Notes: generated by a model not told the origin, from the sequence alone. A stretch of 21,523 nt of DNA from DATLZB01 sp035574175 (GCA_035574175.1 DATLZB010000070.1:1-21523); one strand, 5' to 3'; counted from the stretch's first letter, positions 1 to 6,966 are shown. Program-made: numbers and translations.

Positions 1-104
1 CGGCCGCCGCCCGCGGCGGCCGGGAACACCGGCAGCCCCGCCGCGGCGAGCGCGAGCGCCACCGAGAGGTTCGCGGGGGGATCAGGCGACAGGTCGACGG
101 TCAT
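1..104 (-). CDS. Partial N-terminus of a primase-polymerase-like replication protein
   Basis: The gene starts on the minus strand and runs off the left edge after about 34 codons. The peptide begins MTVDLSPDPPANLSVALAL and continues with AAAGLPVFP. The pattern 'LALAAAGLPVFP' matches the opening helix and strand of bifunctional DNA primase/polymerase (prim-pol) domains found in phages and genomic islands. Two in-frame ATGs exist, at 110 and 104. A GGAG motif lies directly against the first but six bases before the second, so 104 is the better start. The downstream codons include a Gly/Ala-rich run. Only the first part of the domain is visible, so the assignment rests on resemblance of a short stretch plus the mobile-element context. 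Confidence 0.5.
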   Translation of the reverse strand, partial: MTVDLSPDPPANLSVALALAAAGLPVFPAAAGGG

Positions 105-248
105 CGCCATCTCCGCGGTCGGGATGGCGGCGCCGCTGGACCTGCGCGGCGCGATGCGCTACACTGGCACCATCGCCCATGTCATCATCATGCTGGCGCC
201 GCCCCTCGCCCGGGCGGCGTCGCTGTTTTTCTGCGCGTGTGGGGCGCA

Positions 249-476
249 TCAGGCGGCCTCGACGCGCTGGCTGCGCAGCCATTTCCGCACGTCGTCGCGG
301 GCGTAGTAGATGCGCAGGCCGATCCGCGTCATTGGCGGGGCCTCGCCCCGCGCGCGCCAATTCATCAGTGTGCGGCGGGTGACGTCCAGCTCGTCCGCGA
401 GCTCCTGCTCGGTCATGTAGCCTGCGAGGATGGTGGAGCCGGTATCGCCAGTCTCGCGGCGGGTGCGGTCCGTCAT
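249..476 (-). CDS. Excisionase/AlpA-like helix-turn-helix protein
   Basis: A 75-aa protein. Residues about 20-70 (YMTEQELADELDVTRRTLM, then NWRARGEAPPMTRIGLRIYY and a DDVRKWL segment) form a MerR-type winged helix-turn-helix of the HTH_17/excisionase family: a 'T-EQ-LA-EL-V-RRTL--W' recognition unit followed by a wing and a 'DV-KWL' helix. Such proteins bend att DNA to direct excision or act as AlpA-like activators of the integrase. The ATG at 476 was chosen because the folded domain starts soon after it and an AGGGA motif lies about ten bases upstream. A GTG at 560 would add 28 residues with no recognisable feature. It sits with the integrase in a minus-strand cluster, which supports a recombination-directionality role. 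Function is inferred from family and context. Confidence 0.72.
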   Translation of the reverse strand: MTDRTRRETGDTGSTILAGYMTEQELADELDVTRRTLMNWRARGEAPPMTRIGLRIYYARDDVRKWLRSQRVEAA

Positions 477-564
477 GGTCGTGTCGTCCCTGTTCGCCAC
501 ATCGACACCAGACCAACCACAGTTTGCGGGGGGACGCACACAGATCCGACTGCGGAGCACGTGC

Positions 565-1065
565 CTATTTCGGCTTCCGCTTGTCAGTTGTGTCGTAGTA
601 CTCCAGGGCGCGGTAGTACATCCGCTCCAGGTCCTTCAGCGGTATGTGCCGATAGCGCGAACACTCCTGTTGATGCTCGGCGAGCAGCGCGATCAGCTTC
701 TGCTTCACACCGAGAGCCTCGTAGTCCTCCCTCATGCACTGGATCTGCTCGACCAGCATAACCCCTTCCGGACCACGCATGCGGGGTGCCGTCCTGTCCG
801 TGCGGGGGGGCTTGGCATCGACGACGGTAAGGGCAGGGTCGCGTTCGCTGGCGAGGGCCACCGCGAGGTCGTACCAGGGACGCCAGCCTTTTTCCTCCCT
901 AATGCCGTAGTATTCCTTCACGCGGCGCATCCGCCTGAACTGCTCAGCCTTGGCTTCTTCGTCGGCCCACTTCTCAAACTGCGGCACCCCGCTGCCCAAC
1001 TTGATCCGCTCGATCGGTTTGCCGTCGCCGATCTTCCCCCAGGGGGGCAGCTTCTTCCTGCCCAT
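565..1065 (-). CDS. Hypothetical protein of the integrative element
   Basis: A 166-aa protein I do not recognise. It is highly charged: the N-terminus MGRKKLPPWGKIGDG is basic and is followed by a Lys/Glu/Arg-rich, probably helical segment (residues about 30-60), a WRPWYDLAVALASE stretch, a proline/arginine linker and a helical C-terminal part ending DTTDKRKPK. There is no signal peptide, membrane segment or obvious metal-binding motif. The ATG at 1065 lies two bases after the integrase stop codon, so the two genes are almost certainly co-transcribed and perhaps translationally coupled. It is followed by the excisionase-like gene. Its position between int and xis suggests an accessory role in the element (recombination, regulation or replication), but the sequence gives no direct functional evidence. 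Confidence 0.65.
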   Translation of the reverse strand: MGRKKLPPWGKIGDGKPIERIKLGSGVPQFEKWADEEAKAEQFRRMRRVKEYYGIREEKGWRPWYDLAVALASERDPALTVVDAKPPRTDRTAPRMRGPEGVMLVEQIQCMREDYEALGVKQKLIALLAEHQQECSRYRHIPLKDLERMYYRALEYYDTTDKRKPK

Positions 1066-1067
1066 GG

Positions 1068-2429
1068 CTACGCTCTCTTGCGAGGGCCGATGGCGCCCGC
1101 TCCGGTATCGCCCACGATAGCAGCCACGTGCTCCGTCGCTCGCCGCAGAGGATTGCTGAACAGATGGCTGTATCTCGCCGTCGTCGCCGGCTGGGTGTGC
1201 CCCAGCAGCGCGCCGATGATCGGCAGGGACAGGCCCGCGCTAGCCAGAATGCTCGCGTAACTGTGCCGCAAATCGTGAATGCGCGCCCCGTGCTTGACGA
1301 TGGGCCGCAACTCTCCGTTCGTGTTCCTCACCATACTGGTGCGAGTGATCCCAGCGGCCTTACAGATCGCCCGCCAGTCCTTCTTGATCTCGACGCGGTG
1401 CCCGGTCACTCCCCTTGACGGGAACACCCAATCCGAGACCGTCTCGCCGTTGGCCGCAGCTGTCGCCTCCGCCTCGGTCCGCAGCTTCTTGAGCAGCCGA
1501 ACGGCCGCTGCAGACAGCACGGCGTGATGCGGCTTCTTCTGCTTGGTGTGGGCGCTCAGCTTCGTCCAGGTGCCGTTGCCGAGGTTGAGCTGATCCCAGC
1601 GCATGGCCTGCACCTCGCCCCGCCGCGCGCCGGTCAGCAGCAGCAGGCGGATGATGTCTGCGGCCTGTTGGTCCGCATGCTCGGCCAGCGCCTTGATGAG
1701 CGCGGGCAGCTCCTTTTCGGGATCGATGTAGCGCTCCCTCCTTTCCTCTGAATTGAGCTCGATGCCCTTCGTCGGGTTGTCCGGCCGCATCCGCCACTTG
1801 ACGGCCAGGTTGAACATCTTGGACGCGATGCGCACCACCCGGTTGGCCTCGTAGGGCGCGCCGCGCCTCGTGATCTTTCGGTGCAGAGCGTCCATGTCGG
1901 CGAACGTGACTTCGGCCACCTTCTTCGCTCCCAGCTCGGGCCGGATATCCTTGGCGATGACTCGTTTGTAGTCGGCCTGCGTTCGGGGGCGCTTCCGGGG
2001 AATGTGCTCCTCCTCGAAGCGATCACATAGCTCGGCGACGGTCGGTGCGTTGCGTGCATCCTGGCGCTCGCCGAGGGGGTCTTCGCCGCGCTCGACCATG
2101 CGTCGGAGCTCGCCGGCACGCCGGCGCGCGCGCAGCAGAGTCCATTGGTCCTTGCCGTAGGGGCCAATCGTGTAGCGGCGCTCGCGCCCGCGGATGCGAT
2201 AGTTGAACACGAACGACTTGGCGCCGCCGGCCGTGATACGCAGCCCCAGCCCTTTGACCTGATCGTCGTACCAGATGCGGTTGCCGCTCTCGGGCGGTAT
2301 CAGCCCCTTGAGGAACCTGTCGTTGAACTCGGTCATCAGCCCACTGATGTTTCTGTGTCCGCAGTGTGTCCGCACATGAAACGGTATCGCCATTCCGCCA
2401 GTTTCCGTCAACCAGCTAACGATTTCCAC
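1068..2429 (-). CDS. int: P4-type tyrosine-family site-specific integrase
   Basis: A 453-aa tyrosine recombinase that would insert and excise the element at the adjacent tRNA. Residues about 34-125 match the N-terminal arm-binding domain (DUF4102 type; WYDDQVKGLGLRITAGGAKS), about 130-225 the core-binding SAM-like domain, and about 240-430 the catalytic domain. Catalytic residues are visible: Arg269 in TGARRGE, a Lys in the TKQKKPHH region, His385 and Arg388 in HDLRHS, His411 in LLGHT and Tyr420 in ARYSHL. The GTG at 2429 has a good AGGGGA ribosome site about six bases upstream. The recognised domain, however, begins only at the ATG at 2336 (MTEFNDRFL), so a shorter 422-aa product is possible. 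It is next to the tRNA fragment at 2514-2563, as expected for an int/att pair. Confidence 0.93.
   Translation of the reverse strand: MEIVSWLTETGGMAIPFHVRTHCGHRNISGLMTEFNDRFLKGLIPPESGNRIWYDDQVKGLGLRITAGGAKSFVFNYRIRGRERRYTIGPYGKDQWTLLRARRRAGELRRMVERGEDPLGERQDARNAPTVAELCDRFEEEHIPRKRPRTQADYKRVIAKDIRPELGAKKVAEVTFADMDALHRKITRRGAPYEANRVVRIASKMFNLAVKWRMRPDNPTKGIELNSEERRERYIDPEKELPALIKALAEHADQQAADIIRLLLLTGARRGEVQAMRWDQLNLGNGTWTKLSAHTKQKKPHHAVLSAAAVRLLKKLRTEAEATAAANGETVSDWVFPSRGVTGHRVEIKKDWRAICKAAGITRTSMVRNTNGELRPIVKHGARIHDLRHSYASILASAGLSLPIIGALLGHTQPATTARYSHLFSNPLRRATEHVAAIVGDTGAGAIGPRKRA
2354..2374. repeat. Tandem 10-bp direct repeat TGTGTCCGCA, 11-bp period
   Basis: Two exact copies of TGTGTCCGCA occur at 2354-2363 and 2365-2374, one helical turn apart. 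They lie at the 5' end of the integrase gene and upstream of its alternative ATG at 2336. An 8-bp partial copy (TGTGTCCG) is at 2571-2578, just beyond the tRNA fragment. Phased repeats near att suggest integrase arm-type sites or an operator, but this is inference. Confidence 0.45.
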
Positions 2430-2513
2430 AACTTTCCCCTTATTTTATGGGTAGTTGCGCTGCGAACATGCAGAAGGGCGAGAGGCGTCAACTGGTTAGC
2501 AGAGGCCCTGAAA

Positions 2514-2563
2514 ACGCATTCGTAATGCGTGGGTCGGGGGTTCGAGTCCCTTCTGCGGCACCA
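2514..2563 (+). other. 3' half of a tRNA-Thr(CGU) gene, probable att site (attR)
   Basis: The sequence reproduces the 3' half of a tRNA with canonical spacing: anticodon stem ACGCA/TGCGT (2514-2518, 2526-2530) around loop TTCGTAA with anticodon CGT at 2521-2523, a five-base variable region GGGTC, T-stem GGGGG/CCCTT around TTCGAGT, then CTGCGGC, discriminator A and encoded CCA (2561-2563). An intact gene would need GCCGCAG as its 5' acceptor strand, and this is absent upstream, so it is not a functional tRNA. A D-arm-like stretch (TCAACTGGTTAG, 2488-2499) is present but about ten bases too far from the anticodon. Integrases of this family commonly leave such a tRNA 3' duplicate at the far end of the element. 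Confidence 0.8.
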
Positions 2564-2704
2564 CCTCTGTTGTGTCCGGCCCGGAGACATGGGTATCGGT
2601 TCGACCCGTGCGCAGAGTGCGGCCGAGTCGGGATTCGCCCAACCACTACGGTTTGGCGCCACGCGCTGACTGCCGCCCGTAGGCCCGGCCATGTACACTG
2701 CGGC

Positions 2705-3517
2705 TCACGTCCCGATCACCAACGGGGCCGCAAGGCGGCGCAGGCTGGCGATCACGCTCAACGCGGTGATGCGGCCGGTGCGCGGGTTGTCCGCACACGG
2801 AATATTCTCGATCGTCATGGTGAAATCGGAGGAGTCGGAGTGGACTTCGATGGTGTGCGTGTTGCGTGTGACCTGCGGGTCGGCCCACACCTCGACCTCG
2901 GTTCTGTCCGGCCCGATGCCGGCGAGCGCCACGGCGATCGACACATTGAGGTTGGCGGGGAAACCTCGCACTGCTTCCCGTGCGCTGCCCGCAAACAGTT
3001 TGACCGGAGCCGTCAAGCCATCGACCGACAGGCCGCGCTCGGCAAGGAATGGAGCGCCGGCGAGACCCTCGGGTGGCTTGCGCGTGATGAGCCGCACGGA
3101 ACTGATCGAACCCTCTGAAGCCGCCCTCAGTGCGTCGAGGCCAAGGATCGCCCCACTGGGTACAACGATTCGAGCACCTGTCTCCCGGGCGCGGTCAACG
3201 AGGTCCATGCGCCCGAGCAGCGCTCCTACCGAGAGCGGCATCAGGAGCCGCCCATGGTTCACCGCGGGCTCCGCTACCGCCGCAAACTGGGCCGCCGGCA
3301 CGCATTCGACGACGACCTCGGCCTCCTCCGCGAGGGCACCGAGCGGCAGCAGCTTGGGCTTAGCACGCATGGGCTTGAGCCGCGCGCGTGCCTTGGCCTG
3401 ATCGAGCGCGGCGACCGCGACAAGAGCCATACCCGGAATGCTGCCGCCGTCCACCCTTCGCGCGACCTCAAGGCCGATGGCCCCCAATCCGGCAATGGCA
3501 AGCCGCAGCGGCCGCAT
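2705..3517 (-). CDS. nadX: L-aspartate dehydrogenase-like protein
   Basis: A 270-aa protein matching the aspartate dehydrogenase family (NAD(P)-dependent oxidation of L-aspartate to iminoaspartate, which gives oxaloacetate and ammonia or feeds NAD synthesis). The Rossmann fold opens with LAIAGLGAIG (glycines 10, 12 and 15). The C-terminal half has the family's ANLNVSIAVALAGIG, ADPQVTRNTHTIEV and NPRTGRITALSV blocks; the His in RNTHTI is a candidate for the catalytic region. Length is normal for the family (about 265-270 aa). The ATG at 3517 is preceded by GGAG at eight bases. The gene is divergent from the TTT transporter operon and shares its 242-bp upstream region. No NAD-biosynthesis gene is adjacent, so a catabolic role with the transporter is more likely than quinolinate synthesis. 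Confidence 0.8.
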   Translation of the reverse strand: MRPLRLAIAGLGAIGLEVARRVDGGSIPGMALVAVAALDQAKARARLKPMRAKPKLLPLGALAEEAEVVVECVPAAQFAAVAEPAVNHGRLLMPLSVGALLGRMDLVDRARETGARIVVPSGAILGLDALRAASEGSISSVRLITRKPPEGLAGAPFLAERGLSVDGLTAPVKLFAGSAREAVRGFPANLNVSIAVALAGIGPDRTEVEVWADPQVTRNTHTIEVHSDSSDFTMTIENIPCADNPRTGRITALSVIASLRRLAAPLVIGT

Positions 3518-3670
3518 TGTTGGATCTCCGTGCTCGGTGACGAGATAGACTGCGCCTCCTTATGCCGGTCCACCTTACGCGCTTCCCGGCCTTTCGCAAC
3601 GCACAACGCTGCGACACGGCGAGCGACGGCTTTGTCGTTGGCGCAGGGGTCTGCAACCGATTAAAGTCTC

Positions 3671-3685
3671 AAGGCCTGCGGCCTT
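3671..3685. promoter_or_regulatory. Short perfect hairpin upstream of tctC
   Basis: AAGGCC and GGCCTT arms enclose TGC, 75 bases before the tctC start in the divergent nadX-tctC intergenic region. It could be an operator or a leader structure. No clear -35/-10 pair could be assigned around it, and a 6-bp stem can occur by chance in GC-rich DNA. Confidence 0.3.
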
Positions 3686-3759
3686 CGTGCACCGTGGCCG
3701 GGCCGTGGATGCCTAGTCGGAGACTCGCCCGCCCAGCGCCCGCTCAGGAGGGACCTTCC

Positions 3760-4731
3760 ATGCCCAAGACCCGTATTCAACTCGTGCTGGCCGTTGCCGC
3801 CCTAGCCACAGCGACCTGTGCCCTGCCGGCCGCCGCGGTCGAACTGCCGTGCAGCACCGCGAAGTTCATCATCCCCTGGGCAGCAGGTGGCGATACGGAC
3901 ATCATCATGCGCGGCATCGCCGAAGCGGCCAATAAAGCCGGAGCCAAGCCGCAGCTCCAGGTAATCAACATCGCCGGCCAGGGAGGCACGAAGGGTGCCA
4001 AGGATGTCAAAGATGCCGCCCCCGACGGCTGCACTTTGCTTGCGCTACATGACAGCGCCATCACCAGCTATCTGACCGGTCGAGCCGATTTCACCTGGGA
4101 TGCATTCGAACCTGTGGCTCTTATCGCTCACACACCCGCTATCATCGGCGTGAGCAAGCAGGCTCCGTTCAACAGCCTCAAGGAGCTGATCGAGATCGCG
4201 AAGAAGGCGCCGGGCACGATCAACACGGGTGCCACGCTGGGATCGACCTCGCACTTCTTCTTCATTCTACTCGAAGACAAGGCGAACATTCGCCTGAAAT
4301 ACGTCCCTTACGAAGGAACGCGCGAGCGCATGACGGCACTGCTCGCCAACAACATCCAGCTCGGTGAGCTGAACATCATCGCCGCCAAGCAGTATCTGAA
4401 GGAAGGTTCGCTGAGGTCATTCGGCATCGCGACCGAAAAGCGAGACCCCGCTATCCCCGACCTGCCGACGTTGAAGGAACAGGGCGTCGACCTACAATAC
4501 GCGGTCAATCGCGGCGTCGTGCTGCCCAAGGGCACTAAGCCCGAGGTCATCGCCTATTGGGAGGGCGTGTTCGCCAAAGCCGCCAAGGACCCAGCCTTGG
4601 TAAAGCTGCTTGAAAGCCAGGGCACGGACGTGCGCTATCTCAACAGCAAGGACTATCGCGCGTTCTGGGAGAAGAGCTTTGCCGAGAACAAGACCGCCGC
4701 GGTCAATCTCGGCATTTACAAGGGCAACTAG
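3760..4731 (+). CDS. tctC: TTT-family periplasmic solute-binding receptor (TctC/Bug)
   Basis: A 323-aa extracytoplasmic receptor of the tripartite tricarboxylate transporter family. It has a signal peptide (basic MPKTRIQ, hydrophobic core to about residue 26, cleavage probably after ALPAAA). The family's ligand-loop signature follows as IIPWAAGGDTDIIMR (residues 37-51), then a NIAGQGGTKGAKDV segment and the PDGCTLLALHDS segment. Such proteins capture carboxylates or acidic amino acids and hand them to TctAB. Two cysteines in the mature N-terminal lobe (LPCST and DGCTL) could form a disulfide. The ATG at 3760 is fixed by an excellent AGGAGGGA six bases upstream. An upstream in-frame start at 3562 would bury the signal peptide and is rejected. 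It is first in the tctC-tctB-tctA-GGT-like operon. The ligand is unknown. Confidence 0.92.
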   Translation: MPKTRIQLVLAVAALATATCALPAAAVELPCSTAKFIIPWAAGGDTDIIMRGIAEAANKAGAKPQLQVINIAGQGGTKGAKDVKDAAPDGCTLLALHDSAITSYLTGRADFTWDAFEPVALIAHTPAIIGVSKQAPFNSLKELIEIAKKAPGTINTGATLGSTSHFFFILLEDKANIRLKYVPYEGTRERMTALLANNIQLGELNIIAAKQYLKEGSLRSFGIATEKRDPAIPDLPTLKEQGVDLQYAVNRGVVLPKGTKPEVIAYWEGVFAKAAKDPALVKLLESQGTDVRYLNSKDYRAFWEKSFAENKTAAVNLGIYKGN

Positions 4732-4748
4732 CGCCGGCCTTCGGCGGA

Positions 4749-4772
4749 CCGGGCGGGCTGAAGCCCGCCCGG
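4749..4772 (+). promoter_or_regulatory. Intercistronic hairpin between tctC and tctB
   Basis: A perfect 10-bp stem (CCGGGCGGGC at 4749-4758 with GCCCGCCCGG at 4763-4772) closes a TGAA tetraloop, 17 bases after the tctC stop codon. There is no T-run, so it is not a classical terminator. It could protect the tctC message from 3' exonuclease or attenuate readthrough, giving more receptor than membrane subunits. The role is inferred. Confidence 0.6.
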
Positions 4773-4797
4773 CCTGGGGCGCCGCGGGATACCGGTC

Positions 4798-5280
4798 ATG
4801 CGCAGGCCCGCAACAGATGCGGTCATTGGTCTTGTCCTGCTCGTCCTGTGTGCCGAGCTCTACCGCGAGACCTTCCATTTCCGTGTACCGCCGTTCGCCA
4901 CCATGAGCGTGGGCGCCTGGCCGCGCTTCGTGCTCGTGGTTCTCGCGCTGCTGTGCGTTGGCCTGATTGTGCAGGCGATGACGCGGAGGACCGATGCATT
5001 GGCGGCCAGTTCCGCCCCATCGGCGCGGCCCATCTCCCATCGGAACGCGCTCATCTGCTTTGGTCTGTTTGCAGCGTTTCTCGTCTCTCTGCACTGGCTC
5101 GGCATGCTGATTGCCGGCGTTCTGTTCGTCTTCATCATGCAGGAGATGATGGGCCCGCGCAGTTTCAGGAGCCGCCTCTTCCATGCCGCCATTGCGCTGG
5201 TCGCGGTTGGTGGCATGTGGTCGCTATTCACCTTTGCCCTTCGGGTCATCCTGCCCGAGGGCCTTCTGCTGCGGCTGTGA
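4798..5280 (+). CDS. tctB: TTT small membrane subunit TctB
   Basis: A 160-aa integral membrane protein of the TctB/DUF1468 family. Four hydrophobic segments are visible: about residues 8-23 (DAVIGLVLLVLCAELY), 43-60 (RFVLVVLALLCVGLIVQ), 83-115 (two close segments around NALICFGLFAAFLVSLHW and MLIAGVLFVFIM), and 130-150 (AAIALVAVGGMWSLFTFAL). The family partners TctA in the inner-membrane translocon driven by the ion gradient. Length (150-170 aa) is normal. It begins 66 bases after tctC, beyond the hairpin, and ends seven bases before tctA. The ATG at 4798 lacks a strong Shine-Dalgarno sequence (only GGGAT upstream), consistent with lower translation than tctC. Confidence 0.88.
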   Translation: MRRPATDAVIGLVLLVLCAELYRETFHFRVPPFATMSVGAWPRFVLVVLALLCVGLIVQAMTRRTDALAASSAPSARPISHRNALICFGLFAAFLVSLHWLGMLIAGVLFVFIMQEMMGPRSFRSRLFHAAIALVAVGGMWSLFTFALRVILPEGLLLRL

Positions 5281-5287
5281 GCGGGCA

Positions 5288-6958
5288 ATGATTGCCGAGA
5301 ACGTCATCGCAGCGTTCGTATCGGTGTTCACGCCGCACAATCTGCTGCTGATGTCGATCGGTGTACTCGCCGGACTGGTCGCGGGAGCCATCCCGGGCTT
5401 TACGATCACGATGGCGGTCGTGCTGACCCTGCCGTTCACGTTTGGCATGGCACCGGTTGAAGGCCTCTCGACGATGATCGGCGTCTTCGTTGGTGCGCTC
5501 ACCGGTGGTCTCTTTGCTTGCGCACTGATCGGCATTCCGGGCACCCCCTCCGCAATCGCCACCACCTTCGATGCATTTCCAATGGCGCGCGCCGGCAGGC
5601 CGGGCCTCGCGCTCGGCATCGGCATTTGGGCCTCGTTCTTTGCCGGTATCATCAGCGCCGCGTTGCTTGCCGTTCTCGCCCCTTCGCTGGCCGCAGTTGG
5701 GCTCGAGTTCGGCCCGTGGGACTACTTCATGCTCATTGCCTTCGCATTGACGATGGCGGCGAGTCTGGCAGGCGAGAACCTGCTCAAGGGGCTGATCGCG
5801 GGTGTCCTCGGTTTGCTGTTCGCCTGCGTAGGTGAGGATCGCATCAACGGCGTTGCCCGCTTTACCTACGGCATCGAGGCCCTCAAGTCGGGCTTCGATT
5901 TTCTGCCTGTCCTCGTCGGTCTGTTCGCCTTCTCCCAGCTCTTGAGCGATCTCGCCGACCCTGAGGCAGCCAGGGTTCCGATGCTGCCCAAGGGGTCCAA
6001 GGTCGCCCGTGTCGATCATTGGGGCGGCATCACGCAGTCGCTGCGTCACTGGCCCTCCCTCATCCGATCGACCCTGATCGGCCTGTTCGTCGGCATTCTG
6101 CCGGCGGTGGGCGGCTCGGTGTCCAACATCTTGGCCTGGGATCAAGAAAAGAAAGCTTCGAAACATCCCGAGCGCTTCGGCAGCGGCATTCCCGAGGGCG
6201 TGATCGCTTCCGAAGCCGCCAACAACTCCACCGCGGGCGGCGCCCTCATCACCCTCATGGCGCTCGGCATACCCGGCGACGTTGTCACTGCCATCATGCT
6301 CGGTGCACTCACCATTCACAACGTCGCACCGAGTCCGACCTTCATCAGCACGTACCCGAATATCGCCTACGCCATCATCATCGCCTATTTCCTCTCCAAC
6401 TTCGTGACTCTGGCGCTACAGGGTGTGGCGCTTCGCATGTTCGTCATGCTGATGCGCATCCCCCTCTATGCTATGGCATCGGTGATCCTGTTCTACTGCG
6501 CAATCGGTGTGTTCTCCCTCAACAACAGCATCGACGATATCTGGACGCTGCTCGCCTTCGGCGTTCTCGGCTACGTTATGATGAAGACTGGATTTCCGCT
6601 CGCACCCATGATCCTCGGCGTCGTGCTGGGCCCGATCGCGGAAACAAATCTCAGCCGCTCGCTCGCCACCGACACCGATCTGAGCCTCTTCTTCCTCCGG
6701 CCCTGGGCCATGTTCTTTCTCATCCTCGGCGTGTTCTCCGTGTTCTTCCCCTGGTACCAGTCCGAGCGCGGCAAGGCGCGGTGGACCCCCTACTACATGC
6801 CGGCCTTGGGTCTCACGCTCTCGATTCCACTGTTCCTGATGCAGGGCTGGGCGCGGCCGGTGTTTGGTCTGGTACTGGTCGCAGTGAGTGGGTATTTCGC
6901 GTGGCGCTCACTCACGCGCCGGGATCCCGGCCTGCCCACTGCTTCCTCGGCTGAGTGA
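5288..6958 (+). CDS. tctA: TTT large membrane subunit TctA
   Basis: A 556-aa multi-spanning permease of the TctA family. Family blocks are clear: GVLAGLVAGAIPGFTITMA near the N-terminus, LIGIPGTPSAIATTFDAFPM, GILPAVGGSVSNILAWDQEKK, then SKHPERFGSGIPEGVIASEA with ANNSTAGGALITLMALGIPG, and LGVVLGPIAETN. These repeated glycine/proline motifs are thought to form the transport path. Typical TctA proteins are about 500 aa. This one has an extra C-terminal part after the usual end (about residues 490-556: SERGKARWTPYYMPALGLTL onward) with two more hydrophobic segments. The start at 5288 gives a normal N-terminus seven bases after the tctB stop; a longer reading from 5183 overlaps tctB out of frame and is rejected. 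The stop codon overlaps a GTG of the next gene. Confidence 0.93.
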   Translation: MIAENVIAAFVSVFTPHNLLLMSIGVLAGLVAGAIPGFTITMAVVLTLPFTFGMAPVEGLSTMIGVFVGALTGGLFACALIGIPGTPSAIATTFDAFPMARAGRPGLALGIGIWASFFAGIISAALLAVLAPSLAAVGLEFGPWDYFMLIAFALTMAASLAGENLLKGLIAGVLGLLFACVGEDRINGVARFTYGIEALKSGFDFLPVLVGLFAFSQLLSDLADPEAARVPMLPKGSKVARVDHWGGITQSLRHWPSLIRSTLIGLFVGILPAVGGSVSNILAWDQEKKASKHPERFGSGIPEGVIASEAANNSTAGGALITLMALGIPGDVVTAIMLGALTIHNVAPSPTFISTYPNIAYAIIIAYFLSNFVTLALQGVALRMFVMLMRIPLYAMASVILFYCAIGVFSLNNSIDDIWTLLAFGVLGYVMMKTGFPLAPMILGVVLGPIAETNLSRSLATDTDLSLFFLRPWAMFFLILGVFSVFFPWYQSERGKARWTPYYMPALGLTLSIPLFLMQGWARPVFGLVLVAVSGYFAWRSLTRRDPGLPTASSAE

Positions 6959-6966
6959 GAACGCAC

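Larger units (their letters stand above)
1..2563. mobile_element. Right end of an integrative element (genomic island or prophage remnant)
   Basis: This segment is bounded on the right by a tRNA-Thr 3' half and carries, all on the minus strand, a tyrosine integrase next to the boundary, an unknown protein, an excisionase-like helix-turn-helix protein and the start of a primase-polymerase. That order (integrase at the tRNA edge, a small HTH gene, then a replication-type gene) is the usual layout of integrative elements. The left end and the intact tRNA copy should lie to the left, outside the window. The boundary is inferred from the tRNA fragment; no second att copy is visible here, so the exact edge is not proven. 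Confidence 0.75.

Noticed and set aside
1..22. Perfect palindrome with 10-bp arms (CGGCCGCCGC and its complement) around CC
   Set aside because: It lies inside the primase-like coding sequence where Ala/Gly codons (GCC, GCG, GGC) produce such symmetry by composition.
82..516. Long minus-strand frame overlapping the excisionase-like gene
   Set aside because: It is an Arg/His/Pro-rich out-of-frame shadow; the 249-476 frame has a recognisable helix-turn-helix domain.
2478..2563. Complete functional tRNA ending at 2563
   Set aside because: No 5' acceptor strand complementary to CTGCGGC exists at the required distance, and the D-arm-like part is mis-spaced, so only the 3' half is supported.
2408..2698. 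Minus-strand reading frame containing CRRRDSNPRPTHYE across the tRNA fragment
   Set aside because: The 'RRDSNPRP' string is the well-known antisense translation of tRNA T-arm sequence and appears in many spurious annotations. It is not a gene.
3562..3759. N-terminal extension of tctC
   Set aside because: The start at 3760 has an ideal AGGAGGGA site and directly yields a signal peptide; the extension would bury it.
5183..5287. N-terminal extension of tctA overlapping tctB
   Set aside because: It overlaps tctB in another frame and gives Cys/Arg-rich sequence unlike TctA; the ATG at 5288 fits the family N-terminus.
5246..6319. 357-aa minus-strand frame opposite tctA
   Set aside because: Its composition (Glu/Arg/Gly/His-rich, no domain) is that of an antisense shadow of a GC-rich membrane-protein gene.
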